DNA of 35,227 nt from Gammaproteobacteria bacterium (GCA_012103395.1 WLWV01000008.1:1-35227); one strand, 5' to 3'; positions 16,272 through 25,745 are shown, numbered from the stretch's first letter. The notes: generated by a model not told the origin, from the sequence alone. Translations and numbers: made by a program.

Positions 16272-16970
16272 TTAGCTAAAACCGTAGTTGTAACGCAATT
16301 CCTTGTCACCGTTAACTTGGGCGTGGAATGAAACAATGATACGGTCTTCCTTGCCTTGATAAGGGAAAACCATGTGCTTTAAATGAGAGGGAAAAATAAC
16401 CAACTTGCCATCTTCAGGGTAAGAGTCATGATCATCGTCCATAAGGTAGTAATTCCCTAGGTCACCGTGTCCACCCGCACCATATTCCATGTTGGGGCCA
16501 TAAAATCGAGTAATACCATTGGGCATACCATTTTCATGGAGGTCCGAAATAGATTTACTGGCGGACCCAGACTGAACATAGTAAACACCGGACCAAGAGC
16601 AATTGCCGTGTATGTGTGTTTCATGGAATCCGAAGTTGTTACTAATTTGAAACCACATTCCTGTTATGTCGATATTAATTGATTGGGGTTGACTCCAATA
16701 GGATTGATTAAGTTCACTTGCGATCGCAAAAATATTGTCCATGATAAATTTTGTCAGATCATCGACGGCCGTATTTTTTAGGCCTTGTGCGAAATTATCC
16801 GGGCTGGAATACACACTTCCTGTTTTCCCGGGGTTTTGTTGCTGATATTCCCGAAATAGCTTGATCAGCTCAGGATTAATCTGTTGATACTTGCCGAATT
16901 TGCGAGTCAATATGCTCACAGGCCACAAGTGCTGGATATATGGGTTCTTTGGATTTGCTTTTTTTGACAC
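16272..16970 (-). CDS. Putative 2-oxoglutarate/Fe(II)-dependent oxygenase (TIGR02466-like)
   Basis: A 232-residue protein with a double-stranded beta-helix oxygenase pattern: ITGMWFQISNNFGFHETHIH, then CSWSGVYYVQ, ITRFYGPNM, GKLVIFPSHLKHMVFPY and EDRIIVSFHAQV. The early His residues and the PSHLKH His are the likely iron ligands; the Arg in EDRI is the likely 2-oxoglutarate contact. These are the features of the putative 2OG-Fe(II) oxygenase family (PF13759/TIGR02466). There is no signal peptide, so it is cytosolic. It starts with GTG, 38 bases after thrC, and precedes the peptide importer, so it may modify an imported compound. Substrate unknown; the two metal ligands should be verified by structure prediction. 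Confidence 0.7.
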   Translation of the reverse strand: MSKKANPKNPYIQHLWPVSILTRKFGKYQQINPELIKLFREYQQQNPGKTGSVYSSPDNFAQGLKNTAVDDLTKFIMDNIFAIASELNQSYWSQPQSINIDITGMWFQISNNFGFHETHIHGNCSWSGVYYVQSGSASKSISDLHENGMPNGITRFYGPNMEYGAGGHGDLGNYYLMDDDHDSYPEDGKLVIFPSHLKHMVFPYQGKEDRIIVSFHAQVNGDKELRYNYGFS

Positions 16971-17008
16971 CGAAACTACTCTTTAAATGAGAGATATATT
17001 GGTTGGCT

Positions 17009-18385
17009 TCAACCAACAATGGCTTTTACTTTTTCTACATCATTTTCAACAGTGGTCATCTTTTCTTTTTTGGTTAGCAGATCACCCAGATGAGCTGGTA
17101 AGGGGATGTTGACACCAATTGCATTTTTTACGGCATCCGGAAACTTGGCAGGATGAGCCGTTCCAACGACGATCGTGGGGGCTGTGTTATCGTTCTCAGC
17201 GTTTGCTGCGGCGACGCCAATCACGGAATGTGGGTCGATGATTTCGCCACTGGATTGATAGATACGACGAATCTCGTCACTAATTTTTTCGTCACAAAAA
17301 CGATGGGCGCTAAAATCCTGTTGAGCTTTGTTTAGGGTGGTGGTGTCAATGCTAAATTTCCCATCCCGATTAAGCTCAATCATACAACGATTAAGCTCTT
17401 CGTGATTCCGGCTAAACAACTCAAATAGGTATCGCTCAAAGTTGCTGGATATTTGTATATCCATACTTGGTGATAGCGTTGGGTGTACCCCGGTTTGTTC
17501 CATACAGCCAGTTTGGAAGAAGCGGGTAAGTATGTCATTTCTATTCGAGCCAATAATCAATCGGTTGATTGGTAACCCCATTTTCTTGGCGATATAACCG
17601 GCTAGAATGTTGCCGAAATTGCCCGTGGGCACTGAGAAGTTAACCGCTCGATCGGGTGCGCCCAATGACAAGGCTGCCCAGAAATAGTAAACCACCTGGG
17701 CGGCTATTCTTGCCCAGTTGATGGAATTTACCGCAGATAACGAATGCTTTTTGCGAAAGACTGGATCATTGAACATCGCCTTGACCATGCTTTGACAATC
17801 GTCAAATGTGCCGGCGACGGCAAGGTTATGAATGTTCTTGTCTGTGATGGTCGTCATCTGTCTTCGTTGAACCTCTGATACTCGTCCTGCTGGATGAAGC
17901 ATAAACAACTCAACAGCGTCGAGTCCCCTTACTCCTTCTATGGCCGCAGAACCAGTATCACCAGATGTGGCCCCTACAATCGTGCACCTAGCATTATTTT
18001 GGCGAAGAAAGTGATCGAATAGCTGACCCAAAAATTGTAACGCGAAATCTTTGAATGCAAGGGTAGGACCATGGAATAACTCCATGAAAAAGAGATTGTT
18101 ATCCAGTTGCTTTATTGGCGCAACGGCATCGTGATGAAATCCGCGGTAAGCGCGCCCTGCTAATGTCGCGAGTGTTGATGATTGGATACAGTCCCCGGTG
18201 AAGTGCTGCATAATTTCCACAGCTAGGGTAGGGTAGTCCATGCCCCTAAGTTTTCGAATGTTGTCTGTGGATAAAGAGGGCCATACTTTGGGCAAATAAA
18301 GTCCACCATCTTCAGCTAACCCTGCCAATGTGGCTTGTTTGAAATCCAGGACGGGTGCTTCTCCTCTCGTACTAATGTATTCCAC
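17009..18385 (-). CDS. thrC: Threonine synthase
   Basis: ThrC converts O-phosphohomoserine to threonine with PLP in the cytosol. The 458-residue protein opens with YISTRGEAPVLDFKQA and AEDGGLYLP, as in the longer bacterial ThrC class. FFMELFHGPTLAFKDFALQF carries the PLP lysine (Lys112). GATSGDTGSAAIEGVRG and FSVPTGNFGNILAGYIAKKM bind the cofactor phosphate and substrate. The start codon is GTG with GAGAG about five bases upstream. hom and thrB are absent from the window. It heads a long run of minus-strand genes, but whether the oxygenase and importer share its transcript is not known. Confidence 0.95.
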   Translation of the reverse strand: MEYISTRGEAPVLDFKQATLAGLAEDGGLYLPKVWPSLSTDNIRKLRGMDYPTLAVEIMQHFTGDCIQSSTLATLAGRAYRGFHHDAVAPIKQLDNNLFFMELFHGPTLAFKDFALQFLGQLFDHFLRQNNARCTIVGATSGDTGSAAIEGVRGLDAVELFMLHPAGRVSEVQRRQMTTITDKNIHNLAVAGTFDDCQSMVKAMFNDPVFRKKHSLSAVNSINWARIAAQVVYYFWAALSLGAPDRAVNFSVPTGNFGNILAGYIAKKMGLPINRLIIGSNRNDILTRFFQTGCMEQTGVHPTLSPSMDIQISSNFERYLFELFSRNHEELNRCMIELNRDGKFSIDTTTLNKAQQDFSAHRFCDEKISDEIRRIYQSSGEIIDPHSVIGVAAANAENDNTAPTIVVGTAHPAKFPDAVKNAIGVNIPLPAHLGDLLTKKEKMTTVENDVEKVKAIVG

Positions 18386-18728
18386 GAAAACTCTCTACAA
18401 ATAAATCCTATTCTATCACCCTGAAAACCGGAGTAGAACCGATGTCGGTATTAATGCGGCGAAATCAGGGGTGTTGTGTGCTTTGAGTAATGCGATACTG
18501 GGTTGCCTTTCAGACTGGTAGGTTCGAATATCGGTATTAGGTGTTTTCTTTGAAGCCTAAACTGCTGGCCTGTTTTGACATCCCTTGATATAAGGTATAA
18601 AAGCAGTTCAAAAAAGTGATGATGTATTTAGTGTGTTGGCATAGTTGGTCTGTATCTCGGCTGTTGCATCAGTGAACTCATCAATCTAATGTATTTATTA
18701 TTTAGAATCAGTGGAAATACGTCGATCA
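18386..18728. promoter_or_regulatory. Divergent promoter region between thrC and nadC
   Basis: This 343-base gap holds promoters for both genes. Toward nadC, TTGACA (18575-18580) and TATAAA (18596-18601) look like a sigma-70 pair, though the 15-base spacer is short. ACCGA-N2-TCGGT (18438-18449) is palindromic, and TCGGTATTA occurs twice (18445-18453 and 18531-18539), which suggests a regulator site. Only very short reading frames are present and I call none of them genes. Confidence 0.4.
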
Positions 18729-19610
18729 ATGGAAAACAGCCTATCGAGTACAGTGAATCCCCCCTTCGTTGCGCTACCGAATGAAAAAGATATTCATGAT
18801 GTGGTTGTACGCGCTCTTAAGGAGGACGTGGGTGCCGGAGATCTTACAGCAAATTTAATTGGAGCCAGTTCCCATTCAGAATCAAGGTTAATATGCCGCG
18901 AACCTGCTGTGCTTTGCGGTGCTGCCTGGTTCGAAATGGCGTGCAATCTTGTGGACGGAGATTTGGTGCTGGATTGGCATCGTGGGGATGGAGATCTACT
19001 TGTATCAGAGACCGCGGTATGTACTGTATCAGGTAGATCAAGATCAATTTTAACCGCAGAGCGTACTGCGATTAATTTCCTGCAAACACTTTCCGGCACA
19101 GCTACAACTACTCGCAACTATGTCTTGCAGATTGAAGGCACGAACACCCGTGTATTGGATACTCGAAAAACCTTGCCAGGGATGCGCTTAGCTCAGAAGT
19201 ACGCGGTTGCGATTGGAGGAGGTCAAAATCACCGAATTGGGCTGTTTGATGGAGTGCTGATAAAAGAAAACCACATCGCTGCCGCTGGGTCTATTCAGGC
19301 CGCAGTGCTTCAAGCCAGAGAACATGCGGGTGATTGTCAGCTGCTTGAGGTCGAAGTTGAATCACTAGATCAACTTAACGAAGCTATTGACGCAGGTGTG
19401 ACTCGTATTATGTTGGACAATTTTGATCTAGAAATGATGAAAAAGGCAGTTGAAATCAACAACGGTTTTGCTGAGATTGAAGTTTCTGGGAACGTAGAGA
19501 TCTCCAATATGCGGTCAATTGCAGAAACCGGGGTCAACTACATTTCTGTTGGAGCGCTAACAAAGCACGTTCGTGCTATCGATTTTTCACTCAGGATGAC
19601 CAATATCTAG
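18729..19610 (+). CDS. nadC: Nicotinate-nucleotide pyrophosphorylase (quinolinate phosphoribosyltransferase)
   Basis: NadC makes nicotinate mononucleotide from quinolinate and PRPP, releasing CO2, in de novo NAD synthesis. From ATG 18729 the protein is 293 residues. Recognisable parts are ALKEDVGAGDLTANLI, ERTAINFLQTLSGTAT with the following TR-rich segment, DTRKTLPGMRLAQKYAVAIG, GGQNHRIGLFDGVLIKENH, LEVEVESLDQLNEAIDAG and the C-terminal barrel strands EIEVSGNVE and YISVGALTKH. An in-frame GTG at 18711 would add six residues. Its 3' end overlaps the convergent rluD by 24 bases. nadA and nadB are not in the window. Confidence 0.95.
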   Translation: MENSLSSTVNPPFVALPNEKDIHDVVVRALKEDVGAGDLTANLIGASSHSESRLICREPAVLCGAAWFEMACNLVDGDLVLDWHRGDGDLLVSETAVCTVSGRSRSILTAERTAINFLQTLSGTATTTRNYVLQIEGTNTRVLDTRKTLPGMRLAQKYAVAIGGGQNHRIGLFDGVLIKENHIAAAGSIQAAVLQAREHAGDCQLLEVEVESLDQLNEAIDAGVTRIMLDNFDLEMMKKAVEINNGFAEIEVSGNVEISNMRSIAETGVNYISVGALTKHVRAIDFSLRMTNI

Positions 19611-20591
19611 CACACCTTCGTCATTCAAGGGATAAGAAGTTCCAGCATCATCCGATAGTGAGCGAATCAGGTCTAGCATATCTTTGGGTAGGGGTTGTGT
19701 CCATTCGAGCCATTCATTTGACATGGGGTGAGCTAGGCTAAGTTGCTGGGCATGAAGTGCTTGCCTGTTAAATGCTCTCAGATTTTCCATTAGCTCGGAA
19801 GTTGGGTTGGTGGGCAGCCTTATTCTGCCACCATAGGTGGAATCTCCGGTCAGAGGGTGTCCTCTCCAACTCATATGAACCCTGATCTGATGCGTTCTTC
19901 CTGTTTCAAGTTGTGCTTGGATCAAAGAATGGCAGCGAAATTTTTCGACGACGCGAACATGAGTGATAGCAGGTTTGCCGTTATGAGTGACCGCCATTTT
20001 TATTCGATCATGTCGATGACGTCCTATCGGTTCATTAATGGTTTCGCCGGAAACCATGACACCATTTGCTACGGCAACGTATTTTCGACTCATTGAGTGA
20101 TTTTGGAGTTGAGCAATCAGAGACTGTCGAGCACGTTCGGTTTTCGCTACCACCAACAATCCAGTAGTGTCTTTGTCAATTCGGTGCACGATACCCGCTC
20201 TTGGTAATATGCCAAGTTCAGGTTCCAGATAGAGCAGTCCATTTAGCAAAGTTCGATCTGGATTTCCCGCTCCAGGATGAACGACCATTCCTGCTGGTTT
20301 GTTAATGACCAAAATTTCATCATCTTGATATATGACGTCAAGGGACATATTCTGAGCTACAAAATCCACTGATTCCGACTCAGGAACACGAATATGGAGC
20401 ATTTCACCTCCCCCGAGTCGCTGCTTTTGTTTGCAAACCTGATTGTCTACGAGGATTAGGCCGTCCTTCAGCCAGTGCTGAATAGTTGATCGAGAGTAGC
20501 CAGATAACAGCTCGCTGAGCGATTTATCAAGCCGATAACCAGACATGCTTTGTGGAACAGGAATAAAAAACTCTGATTCAGAATCCGACAT
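19587..20591 (-). CDS. rluD: 23S rRNA pseudouridine synthase RluD
   Basis: RluD makes pseudouridines 1911, 1915 and 1917 in helix 69 of 23S rRNA, important for ribosome assembly. The 334-residue protein has an N-terminal S4 RNA-binding domain (about residues 18-75; YRLDKSLSELLSGYSRSTIQ) and a catalytic domain with ILVINKPAGMVVHPG and HRIDKDTTGLLVVAK; Asp139 is the catalytic aspartate and matches the E. coli position. LETGRTHQIRVHM and HPLTGDSTYGG complete the family motifs. It is divergent from bamD, the arrangement also seen in E. coli. Family members RluA and RluC are excluded by length, the S4 domain and this neighbourhood. Confidence 0.95.
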   Translation of the reverse strand: MSDSESEFFIPVPQSMSGYRLDKSLSELLSGYSRSTIQHWLKDGLILVDNQVCKQKQRLGGGEMLHIRVPESESVDFVAQNMSLDVIYQDDEILVINKPAGMVVHPGAGNPDRTLLNGLLYLEPELGILPRAGIVHRIDKDTTGLLVVAKTERARQSLIAQLQNHSMSRKYVAVANGVMVSGETINEPIGRHRHDRIKMAVTHNGKPAITHVRVVEKFRCHSLIQAQLETGRTHQIRVHMSWRGHPLTGDSTYGGRIRLPTNPTSELMENLRAFNRQALHAQQLSLAHPMSNEWLEWTQPLPKDMLDLIRSLSDDAGTSYPLNDEGVLDIGHPE

Positions 20592-20770
20592 AGTGATGAA
20601 CTTGTGGCAAAATACCGATCTCCATTACATATCAAATATTTGAGCAGGTTCTTTTTTTCTCAAGCGATGTCATTGATTAGGGATTTAGACTAGTCGTTGT
20701 AGCAGTGAGAAACCGTGATAATCGGGAACCTCCTCTCAGGTGAATGATTCTACGACATATTGATAAACAC

Positions 20771-21661
20771 ATGCGAAAGATAAATTGGTCAAATTTAAGT
20801 TGGGTCATCGTTTTGCTCTCTGCTCTAGTTGTTTCTGGTTGTGCTGGAACAAAGAAAAAAGAGGCGATGCTTGAAAATATGACAGCGGAAGAGATGTACA
20901 TATATGCCCAAGAAAGTATGTCTCGAAAAAACTGGCTGACTGCCGTTGAGCGATTGCGTAATCTGGAAGCAAAGTACCCTTATGGAAAATATGCTGAACA
21001 GGCGCAGCTTGATACGGTCTATTCCTATTACAAGAACCGCGAAACTGGGCTTGCTATTTCTGCTGCTGATCGATTTATTCGACTTCACCCTACCCACGAT
21101 TCAGTTGACTATGTTTATTATTTGAAAGGACTTGCAAGTTATGAAGAAGATAAAACAGTTTTTGGTCGCTTAAGTGGTCAGGATGATTTGAGTGACCGAG
21201 ATGCGAGTTTAACATCTAAAGCCATGGAAGCCTTTAAAGAGGTCTACACGTTGTTCCCCGATAGTCGATATGCTCCCGATGCCAGAGCTCGGGCGAAATA
21301 CTTGCTAAATGCGTTGGCGAGACATGAAATCGCGGTTGCCAACTATTACTATACGCGTAATGCCTATGTTGCTGTGGTCAATCGAGCCAAGGGTATTCTT
21401 GAGAATTACTCCAGTACATCATCAGTGGAGCAGGCATTGGCCTTGTTGACATTTAGTTACCAGAATATGGGGTTGGCGGACCTGTCTGCAGATACCCGAA
21501 GAATTTTGGAACTTAATTATCCTAACAGTACTTTTCTGTCAGAGTCTGCTGAAGATGTGGTCTTCACAAACTGGTATAGTGCGGCAGCGAAAAAAGAGAA
21601 CAAAAGCGGGCAACGAGTCAAAGGTTGGTTTTCATCTTTGGTTGATCGGTTTCGTGACTAG
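20771..21661 (+). CDS. bamD: Outer membrane protein assembly factor BamD
   Basis: BamD is the essential lipoprotein of the BAM complex, binding BamA and substrate barrels at the periplasmic face of the outer membrane. From ATG 20771 it is 296 residues (E. coli 245) with a signal peptide ending in VVSGC (Cys24 lipidated). It then has five TPR-like repeats: MTAEEMYIYAQESMSRKNWL, YGKYAEQAQLDTVYSYY, DYVYYLKGLASYEED, FPDSRYAPDARARAKYL and EQALALLTFSYQNMGL. ATG 20744, with AGGTGA directly upstream, would add nine residues and cannot be excluded. The C-terminus is about 50 residues longer than in E. coli. It is divergent from rluD; a small hairpin follows the stop. Confidence 0.93.
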   Translation: MRKINWSNLSWVIVLLSALVVSGCAGTKKKEAMLENMTAEEMYIYAQESMSRKNWLTAVERLRNLEAKYPYGKYAEQAQLDTVYSYYKNRETGLAISAADRFIRLHPTHDSVDYVYYLKGLASYEEDKTVFGRLSGQDDLSDRDASLTSKAMEAFKEVYTLFPDSRYAPDARARAKYLLNALARHEIAVANYYYTRNAYVAVVNRAKGILENYSSTSSVEQALALLTFSYQNMGLADLSADTRRILELNYPNSTFLSESAEDVVFTNWYSAAAKKENKSGQRVKGWFSSLVDRFRD

Positions 21662-21667
21662 TTGGTC

Positions 21668-21688
21668 AATTCGGCTTTTTACCGAATT
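21668..21688 (+). terminator. Possible stem-loop terminator after bamD
   Basis: AATTCGG (21668-21674) and CCGAATT (21682-21688) form a perfect 7-bp stem with a T-rich loop, seven bases after the bamD stop. No T run follows the stem, so it is not a textbook intrinsic terminator. It lies between convergent bamD and purC, where termination is expected. Confidence 0.35.
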
Positions 21689-21829
21689 CTTAACTAGTGC
21701 CCGGGCCATTTGTGCTAATCCCCTTATGATTCGATTCCAGAAATATTGTTGGGTGACGAATATTCCATCACCCGTATCCAATTAAGCTGTCAATAGAGCT
21801 GGTTTTGTTCTAAATCGCGGTATCTCTTT

Positions 21830-22714
21830 TCAGTGAGATGTCAAAATGCGCTCCGCTTGGGTGTATTTTTTCGCGGTTTTCTGAATGATTTCATCGGGCA
21901 ATACAGGAGCTGGGTGAGTTTTGTTCCAATCCAGTGTTTCCAAATAGTCTCGAATAAACTGTTTGTCAAAGCTGGGCGGGCTGGTGTTGGACTCGTATTG
22001 ATCCATTGGCCAGAAGCGAGATGAATCTGGCGTAAGAACTTCATCGATCAAATGTAACTTCCCATTGTTGTCGAGCCCGAATTCAAACTTGGTGTCGGCG
22101 ATGATAATCCCCCTTTCTTTTGCATATTCCGCAGCTTGAGTATAGATTTCTATACTACAGTCTTTCACTTGGTGTGCTAGATCCGGTCCGATCAAGTCGA
22201 CGGTCTGATCGAATCCAATGTTCTCGTCATGTGCGCCCATTGCTGCTTTGGATGAGGGTGTATAAATGGCGTTCGGCAACTGATCGGCCTGTTTCAGATT
22301 CTGAGGCAACGGAATTCCACAGATTTCACCGGTTTGCTGATAATCTTTCCAGCCGGATCCGATGATATAGCCTCTCACGATGGCTTCTATTGGGAGTGGT
22401 TTCAGTTTCTTTACGATAGTTACTCGATCACCCAAGCGTTGGATTTGCTCAGAGGTAAGCACTTCTTTCGGATCAAAGTTGCTCAGATGGTTTGGAATAA
22501 GAGATTGTGTTTTATCGAACCAAAAGTTAGCTACTCGAGTGAGCACGCCGCCTTTCCCTAGTATCGCTTGGGACAAAATAACATCAAAAGCGGAAAGTCG
22601 ATCACTGGCAACAATGAGCATGTGATCATCGTCCAGATGATAAATATCTCGAACCTTGCCTCGGTGAATGAGCGCTAGTTGCGACAAGTTGCTTTCGAAT
22701 ATAGATTGGATCAT
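21830..22714 (-). CDS. purC: Phosphoribosylaminoimidazole-succinocarboxamide synthase (SAICAR synthetase), long Ade1-like type
   Basis: PurC joins CAIR and aspartate with ATP to give SAICAR in purine synthesis. The 294-residue protein is of the longer type, close in motif pattern to yeast Ade1, rather than the 237-residue E. coli form. Visible motifs are HRGKVRDIYHLDDDHMLIVA, SDRLSAFDVIL, PIEAIVRGYIIGSGWKDY, YTPSSKAAMGAHDENI, IIIADTKFEFG and DEVLTPDSSRFW. It lies 86 bases after parC on the same strand and is not next to bamC, unlike the dapA-bamC-purC arrangement of many gammaproteobacteria. No ribosome-binding site is obvious. Confidence 0.95.
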   Translation of the reverse strand: MIQSIFESNLSQLALIHRGKVRDIYHLDDDHMLIVASDRLSAFDVILSQAILGKGGVLTRVANFWFDKTQSLIPNHLSNFDPKEVLTSEQIQRLGDRVTIVKKLKPLPIEAIVRGYIIGSGWKDYQQTGEICGIPLPQNLKQADQLPNAIYTPSSKAAMGAHDENIGFDQTVDLIGPDLAHQVKDCSIEIYTQAAEYAKERGIIIADTKFEFGLDNNGKLHLIDEVLTPDSSRFWPMDQYESNTSPPSFDKQFIRDYLETLDWNKTHPAPVLPDEIIQKTAKKYTQAERILTSH

Positions 22715-22800
22715 TGTTTTGGAGGGGGTAGACTAATTTTAGTAGGGCAAACTTAAGCCGTTATCAGTTATCTTGCTGGCTCGTGCTCTTTATCCGTATT

Positions 22801-25089
22801 TTATCTCGTTTCCTTGATAACGGTTTGTATCGCGTGAGGCTGTCTAAAACCTTTAGGTAGGAATTTTCCGCGTTGGGCACGTGTGCCTGAATAGTCGTCC
22901 AATTCAGAAGATTTGAATGTTAGATGTCGCTTACCACTGTATATTTTGATTTTATCCATTTCTTGGAAGATACTAGCTCCGATGACATTTTCTTCTCCAA
23001 TGGCATATTTTGCAGCAGGAATGTTCATCATTTTAATGCCTTTTCCCTTTGATAGATGGGGTAGTTCAGAGACAGGGAAAACCAACAATCGCCCTAAATT
23101 AGTGAGCACTGCAACTTTACTATGGCGAAAGTCGACAACCATTGTTGGAATCATGACGCGGTTTTCTTCTTTCACTCTTAGGCTAGCCTTCCCGGCTTTG
23201 TTGCGTGTGTTGATATCACCAAGATTGGCGACAAAACCATATCCCATATCACTGAAAAGCAAGTATTCAGTACTTTCCTGCCCCTTCATCAGTCCAACAA
23301 AAGTGACGCCAGGTTTCGGATTAAAGCTGCTGCTCAGTGGCTCACCAAAGCTCCGAGCTGAAGGCAGGGTGTGAGGCGACAAACCATAAGTCCTACCGTC
23401 AGAATCAATGGTCAATAGTAAATCGTTGGTTTTGCACTGAATTGAACATTGATATTGGTCTCCAGATTTAAAGTTTAGGTTTTCCGCATCAACATCGTGC
23501 CCCTTGGCGGCTCTTATCCAACCTTTTGAAGAAAGGATGACAGTGATGAGCTCGGTTGGTATTAGCGTGTTTTGATCCATGACTTTTGCAGCATGTCGTT
23601 CGACAATTTTGGAGCGTCTTTCGTCGCCGAATTCATTCGCGTCGGCAAGTAATTCATCCCGAACTAGATTTCTTAATCGAATTCGGGATTTCAGCAGTCC
23701 ATCCAAATACTTTCGCTCTTTTTCCAGTTCTTCTTGTTCACCGCGAATTTTCACTTCTTCCAGTTTGGCTAGGTGTCGCAGCTTTAAATCAAGAATCGCC
23801 TCGGCCTGTTGCTCAGATAAATTGAATCGAGAAATCAGTATAGGCTTTGGATAGTCCTCATTCCTAATAATGCGAATGACCTCATCTATGTTCAAAAAGG
23901 CAATCAGTAAGCCATCTAGGATATGCAATTTTCCAACCACTTTCGTGTGGCGAAATTGCAAACGTTTCGTGACTGTTTCAACCCGATATTTCAGCCATTC
24001 TTCGAGTAATGTCTTGAGATCATAGACTCTTGGGCGCCCATCTAATCCAATAATGTTGAAATTAACTCGATAGCTTTTTTCAAGATCAGTGGTGGCAAAG
24101 AGATGGTGCATCAAAGCGTCAGGGTCTATTCGATTTGATCTCGGTTCGATCAATAGCCTTGTTGGGTGTTCATGATCTGATTCATCACGCAGATCAGAAA
24201 CCATAGGCAGTTTCTTTGCTAACATTTGTGCTGCTATTTGCTCCTGAATCTTACTGCCAGAGACTTGATATGGGAGCGCGGTCACAATAATGTTATTCCC
24301 TTCTTTCACCCATTTAGCGCGTTGTCGAACAGACCCATGACCGGTGCGATAAATGGCTTTTATATCTTCAGGGGTAGAGATAATCTCAGCGTCTGTTGGA
24401 AAGTCAGGACCTAGGATGTGCTCACATATTTCGTCAAGGCCAACGTTTTTATCTTCGAGAATACGAATGCATGCGCTCACAACTTCACTAATATTGTGAG
24501 GTGGGATGTCAGTGGCCATACCCACAGCAATGCCCGAGCCACCGTTGAGTAAAATATTAGGTAACCTTGCTGGCAGTAACGTGGGTTCTTCCAGTGTGCC
24601 GTCAAAGTTAGGTGCCCAATTCGTTGTTCCTTGTCCTAATTCTTGGAGCAACAGATTGGCATATCGAGTCAATCGGGACTCGGTATAGCGCATAGCGGCA
24701 AACGACTTGGGATCGTCTTGGCTACCCCAGTTGCCTTGTCCGTCCACAAAGGGATATCGATAACTAAAGGGCTGAGCCATTAGTACCATTGCTTCGTAAC
24801 AGGCGCTGTCGCCATGTGGATGGAATTTGCCTAAGACATCCCCCACAGTACGTGCAGATTTTTTGAACTTTGCCGCAGCATGCAATCCAAGATCTGACAT
24901 TGCGTAGATGATTCGCCTTTGCACTGGCTTCAGTCCGTCAGCAAGACTTGGCAAAGCCCGGTCTAAAATGACGTACATCGAATAGTTCAGGTAGGCCTTT
25001 TCAGTAAACTCCGCCATTGGTAGTGATTCCAAAATAGCGGGGCTAGTCAAAAGATCAGATTGTGCAGATGGTGTGTTTTTTCTCGACAT
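22801..25089 (-). CDS. parC: DNA topoisomerase IV subunit A
   Basis: ParC with ParE decatenates daughter chromosomes. From ATG 25089 it is 762 residues (E. coli 752). It has [40 protein letters not shown], then [10 protein letters not shown] with the active-site Tyr135, and [18 protein letters not shown] coiled segment with [19 protein letters not shown] closes the core, and beta-pinwheel blades occupy the C-terminal third. The quinolone-resistance positions Ser95 and Glu99 have the residues of susceptible E. coli (Ser80/Glu84). The reading frame continues upstream to 25218, but that part has no ParC similarity and would overlap the divergent gene at 25169. parE is not in the window. Confidence 0.95.
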   Translation of the reverse strand: MSRKNTPSAQSDLLTSPAILESLPMAEFTEKAYLNYSMYVILDRALPSLADGLKPVQRRIIYAMSDLGLHAAAKFKKSARTVGDVLGKFHPHGDSACYEAMVLMAQPFSYRYPFVDGQGNWGSQDDPKSFAAMRYTESRLTRYANLLLQELGQGTTNWAPNFDGTLEEPTLLPARLPNILLNGGSGIAVGMATDIPPHNISEVVSACIRILEDKNVGLDEICEHILGPDFPTDAEIISTPEDIKAIYRTGHGSVRQRAKWVKEGNNIIVTALPYQVSGSKIQEQIAAQMLAKKLPMVSDLRDESDHEHPTRLLIEPRSNRIDPDALMHHLFATTDLEKSYRVNFNIIGLDGRPRVYDLKTLLEEWLKYRVETVTKRLQFRHTKVVGKLHILDGLLIAFLNIDEVIRIIRNEDYPKPILISRFNLSEQQAEAILDLKLRHLAKLEEVKIRGEQEELEKERKYLDGLLKSRIRLRNLVRDELLADANEFGDERRSKIVERHAAKVMDQNTLIPTELITVILSSKGWIRAAKGHDVDAENLNFKSGDQYQCSIQCKTNDLLLTIDSDGRTYGLSPHTLPSARSFGEPLSSSFNPKPGVTFVGLMKGQESTEYLLFSDMGYGFVANLGDINTRNKAGKASLRVKEENRVMIPTMVVDFRHSKVAVLTNLGRLLVFPVSELPHLSKGKGIKMMNIPAAKYAIGEENVIGASIFQEMDKIKIYSGKRHLTFKSSELDDYSGTRAQRGKFLPKGFRQPHAIQTVIKETR

Positions 25090-25168
25090 TAATGAGAGGG
25101 GAAATATAAAATCAGCACGGATTATAACGGACTGAACTATCGTATGACTGAAATAAATAGAATAGATT

Positions 25169-25717
25169 ATGGCCTTAACTGAAGACGCTTCACCCCAGAT
25201 TAAAGGATTGCTTATCAACGGATGCGCACCGATGATGGTTGACGAATTACTCGGCCTTTTGGATGAAGCAGCAATTCATTATGACGTGCTGCATCATGAA
25301 GCATTGAGGACTGTGGAAGATGCCAAAGCGATTCGACCAGAAACCGATTATGGCCACACTAAAAATCTTTTTGTGAGAAATAAGAAAGGAAAAATGTGGC
25401 TGCTGGTATTGCATGAAGATCGAACAGTGGATCTAAAAAGTACCGCTGTTCAGTTATCCGCGGGCCGTTTTTCTTTTGGTAGCGAGGAGCGATTAATGAA
25501 ATATTTAGGCGTGATTCTAGGAGCTGTGAGTGCGTTTTCGATTCTAAATGATGTTACGGGGCAAGTGTGTTTCGTTGTTGATGAAGCTTTGATGTCACAC
25601 CCCAAATGGCACATTCACCCACTGGACAACAAGCTGACCATTACCGTCGAGCGAGAACCATTACTGGCATTTTTAGCGGAAAAAGGACATGGGTACGAGA
25701 TCCTAAAACCATTGTAA
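25169..25717 (+). CDS. YbaK/ProX-type aminoacyl-tRNA editing protein
   Basis: Trans-editing proteins of this family hydrolyse tRNA mischarged by prolyl-tRNA synthetase (for example Ala-tRNA(Pro) or Cys-tRNA(Pro)). The 182-residue protein carries the whole domain: [87 protein letters not shown] and [13 protein letters not shown]. The KNLF segment and a His-Pro-x-x-Asn-type loop are characteristic; the pattern fits the stand-alone ProXp-ala/PrdX group best. It is divergent from parC with about 80 bases between starts. No strong ribosome-binding site is seen; an internal ATG near 25232 is a possible shorter start. Substrate specificity is not proven. Confidence 0.87.
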   Translation: MALTEDASPQIKGLLINGCAPMMVDELLGLLDEAAIHYDVLHHEALRTVEDAKAIRPETDYGHTKNLFVRNKKGKMWLLVLHEDRTVDLKSTAVQLSAGRFSFGSEERLMKYLGVILGAVSAFSILNDVTGQVCFVVDEALMSHPKWHIHPLDNKLTITVEREPLLAFLAEKGHGYEILKPL

Positions 25718-25745
25718 GAGGTAGGTAAAGTGGTTTCGGTTTGAA

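Noticed and set aside
18454-18540. Short leader-like frames of 14-16 codons between thrC and nadC
   Set aside because: No ribosome-binding site and no run of regulatory codons such as Thr or Ile, so no attenuator can be claimed.
22913-23374. 153-codon open frame on the plus strand opposite parC
   Set aside because: It lies wholly antisense to well-conserved parC, has no recognisable domain and its composition mirrors parC codons.
25090-25218. N-terminal extension of ParC by 43 residues
   Set aside because: The extra residues are not ParC-like and would overlap the divergent editing-protein gene; the ATG at 25089 gives the normal start.
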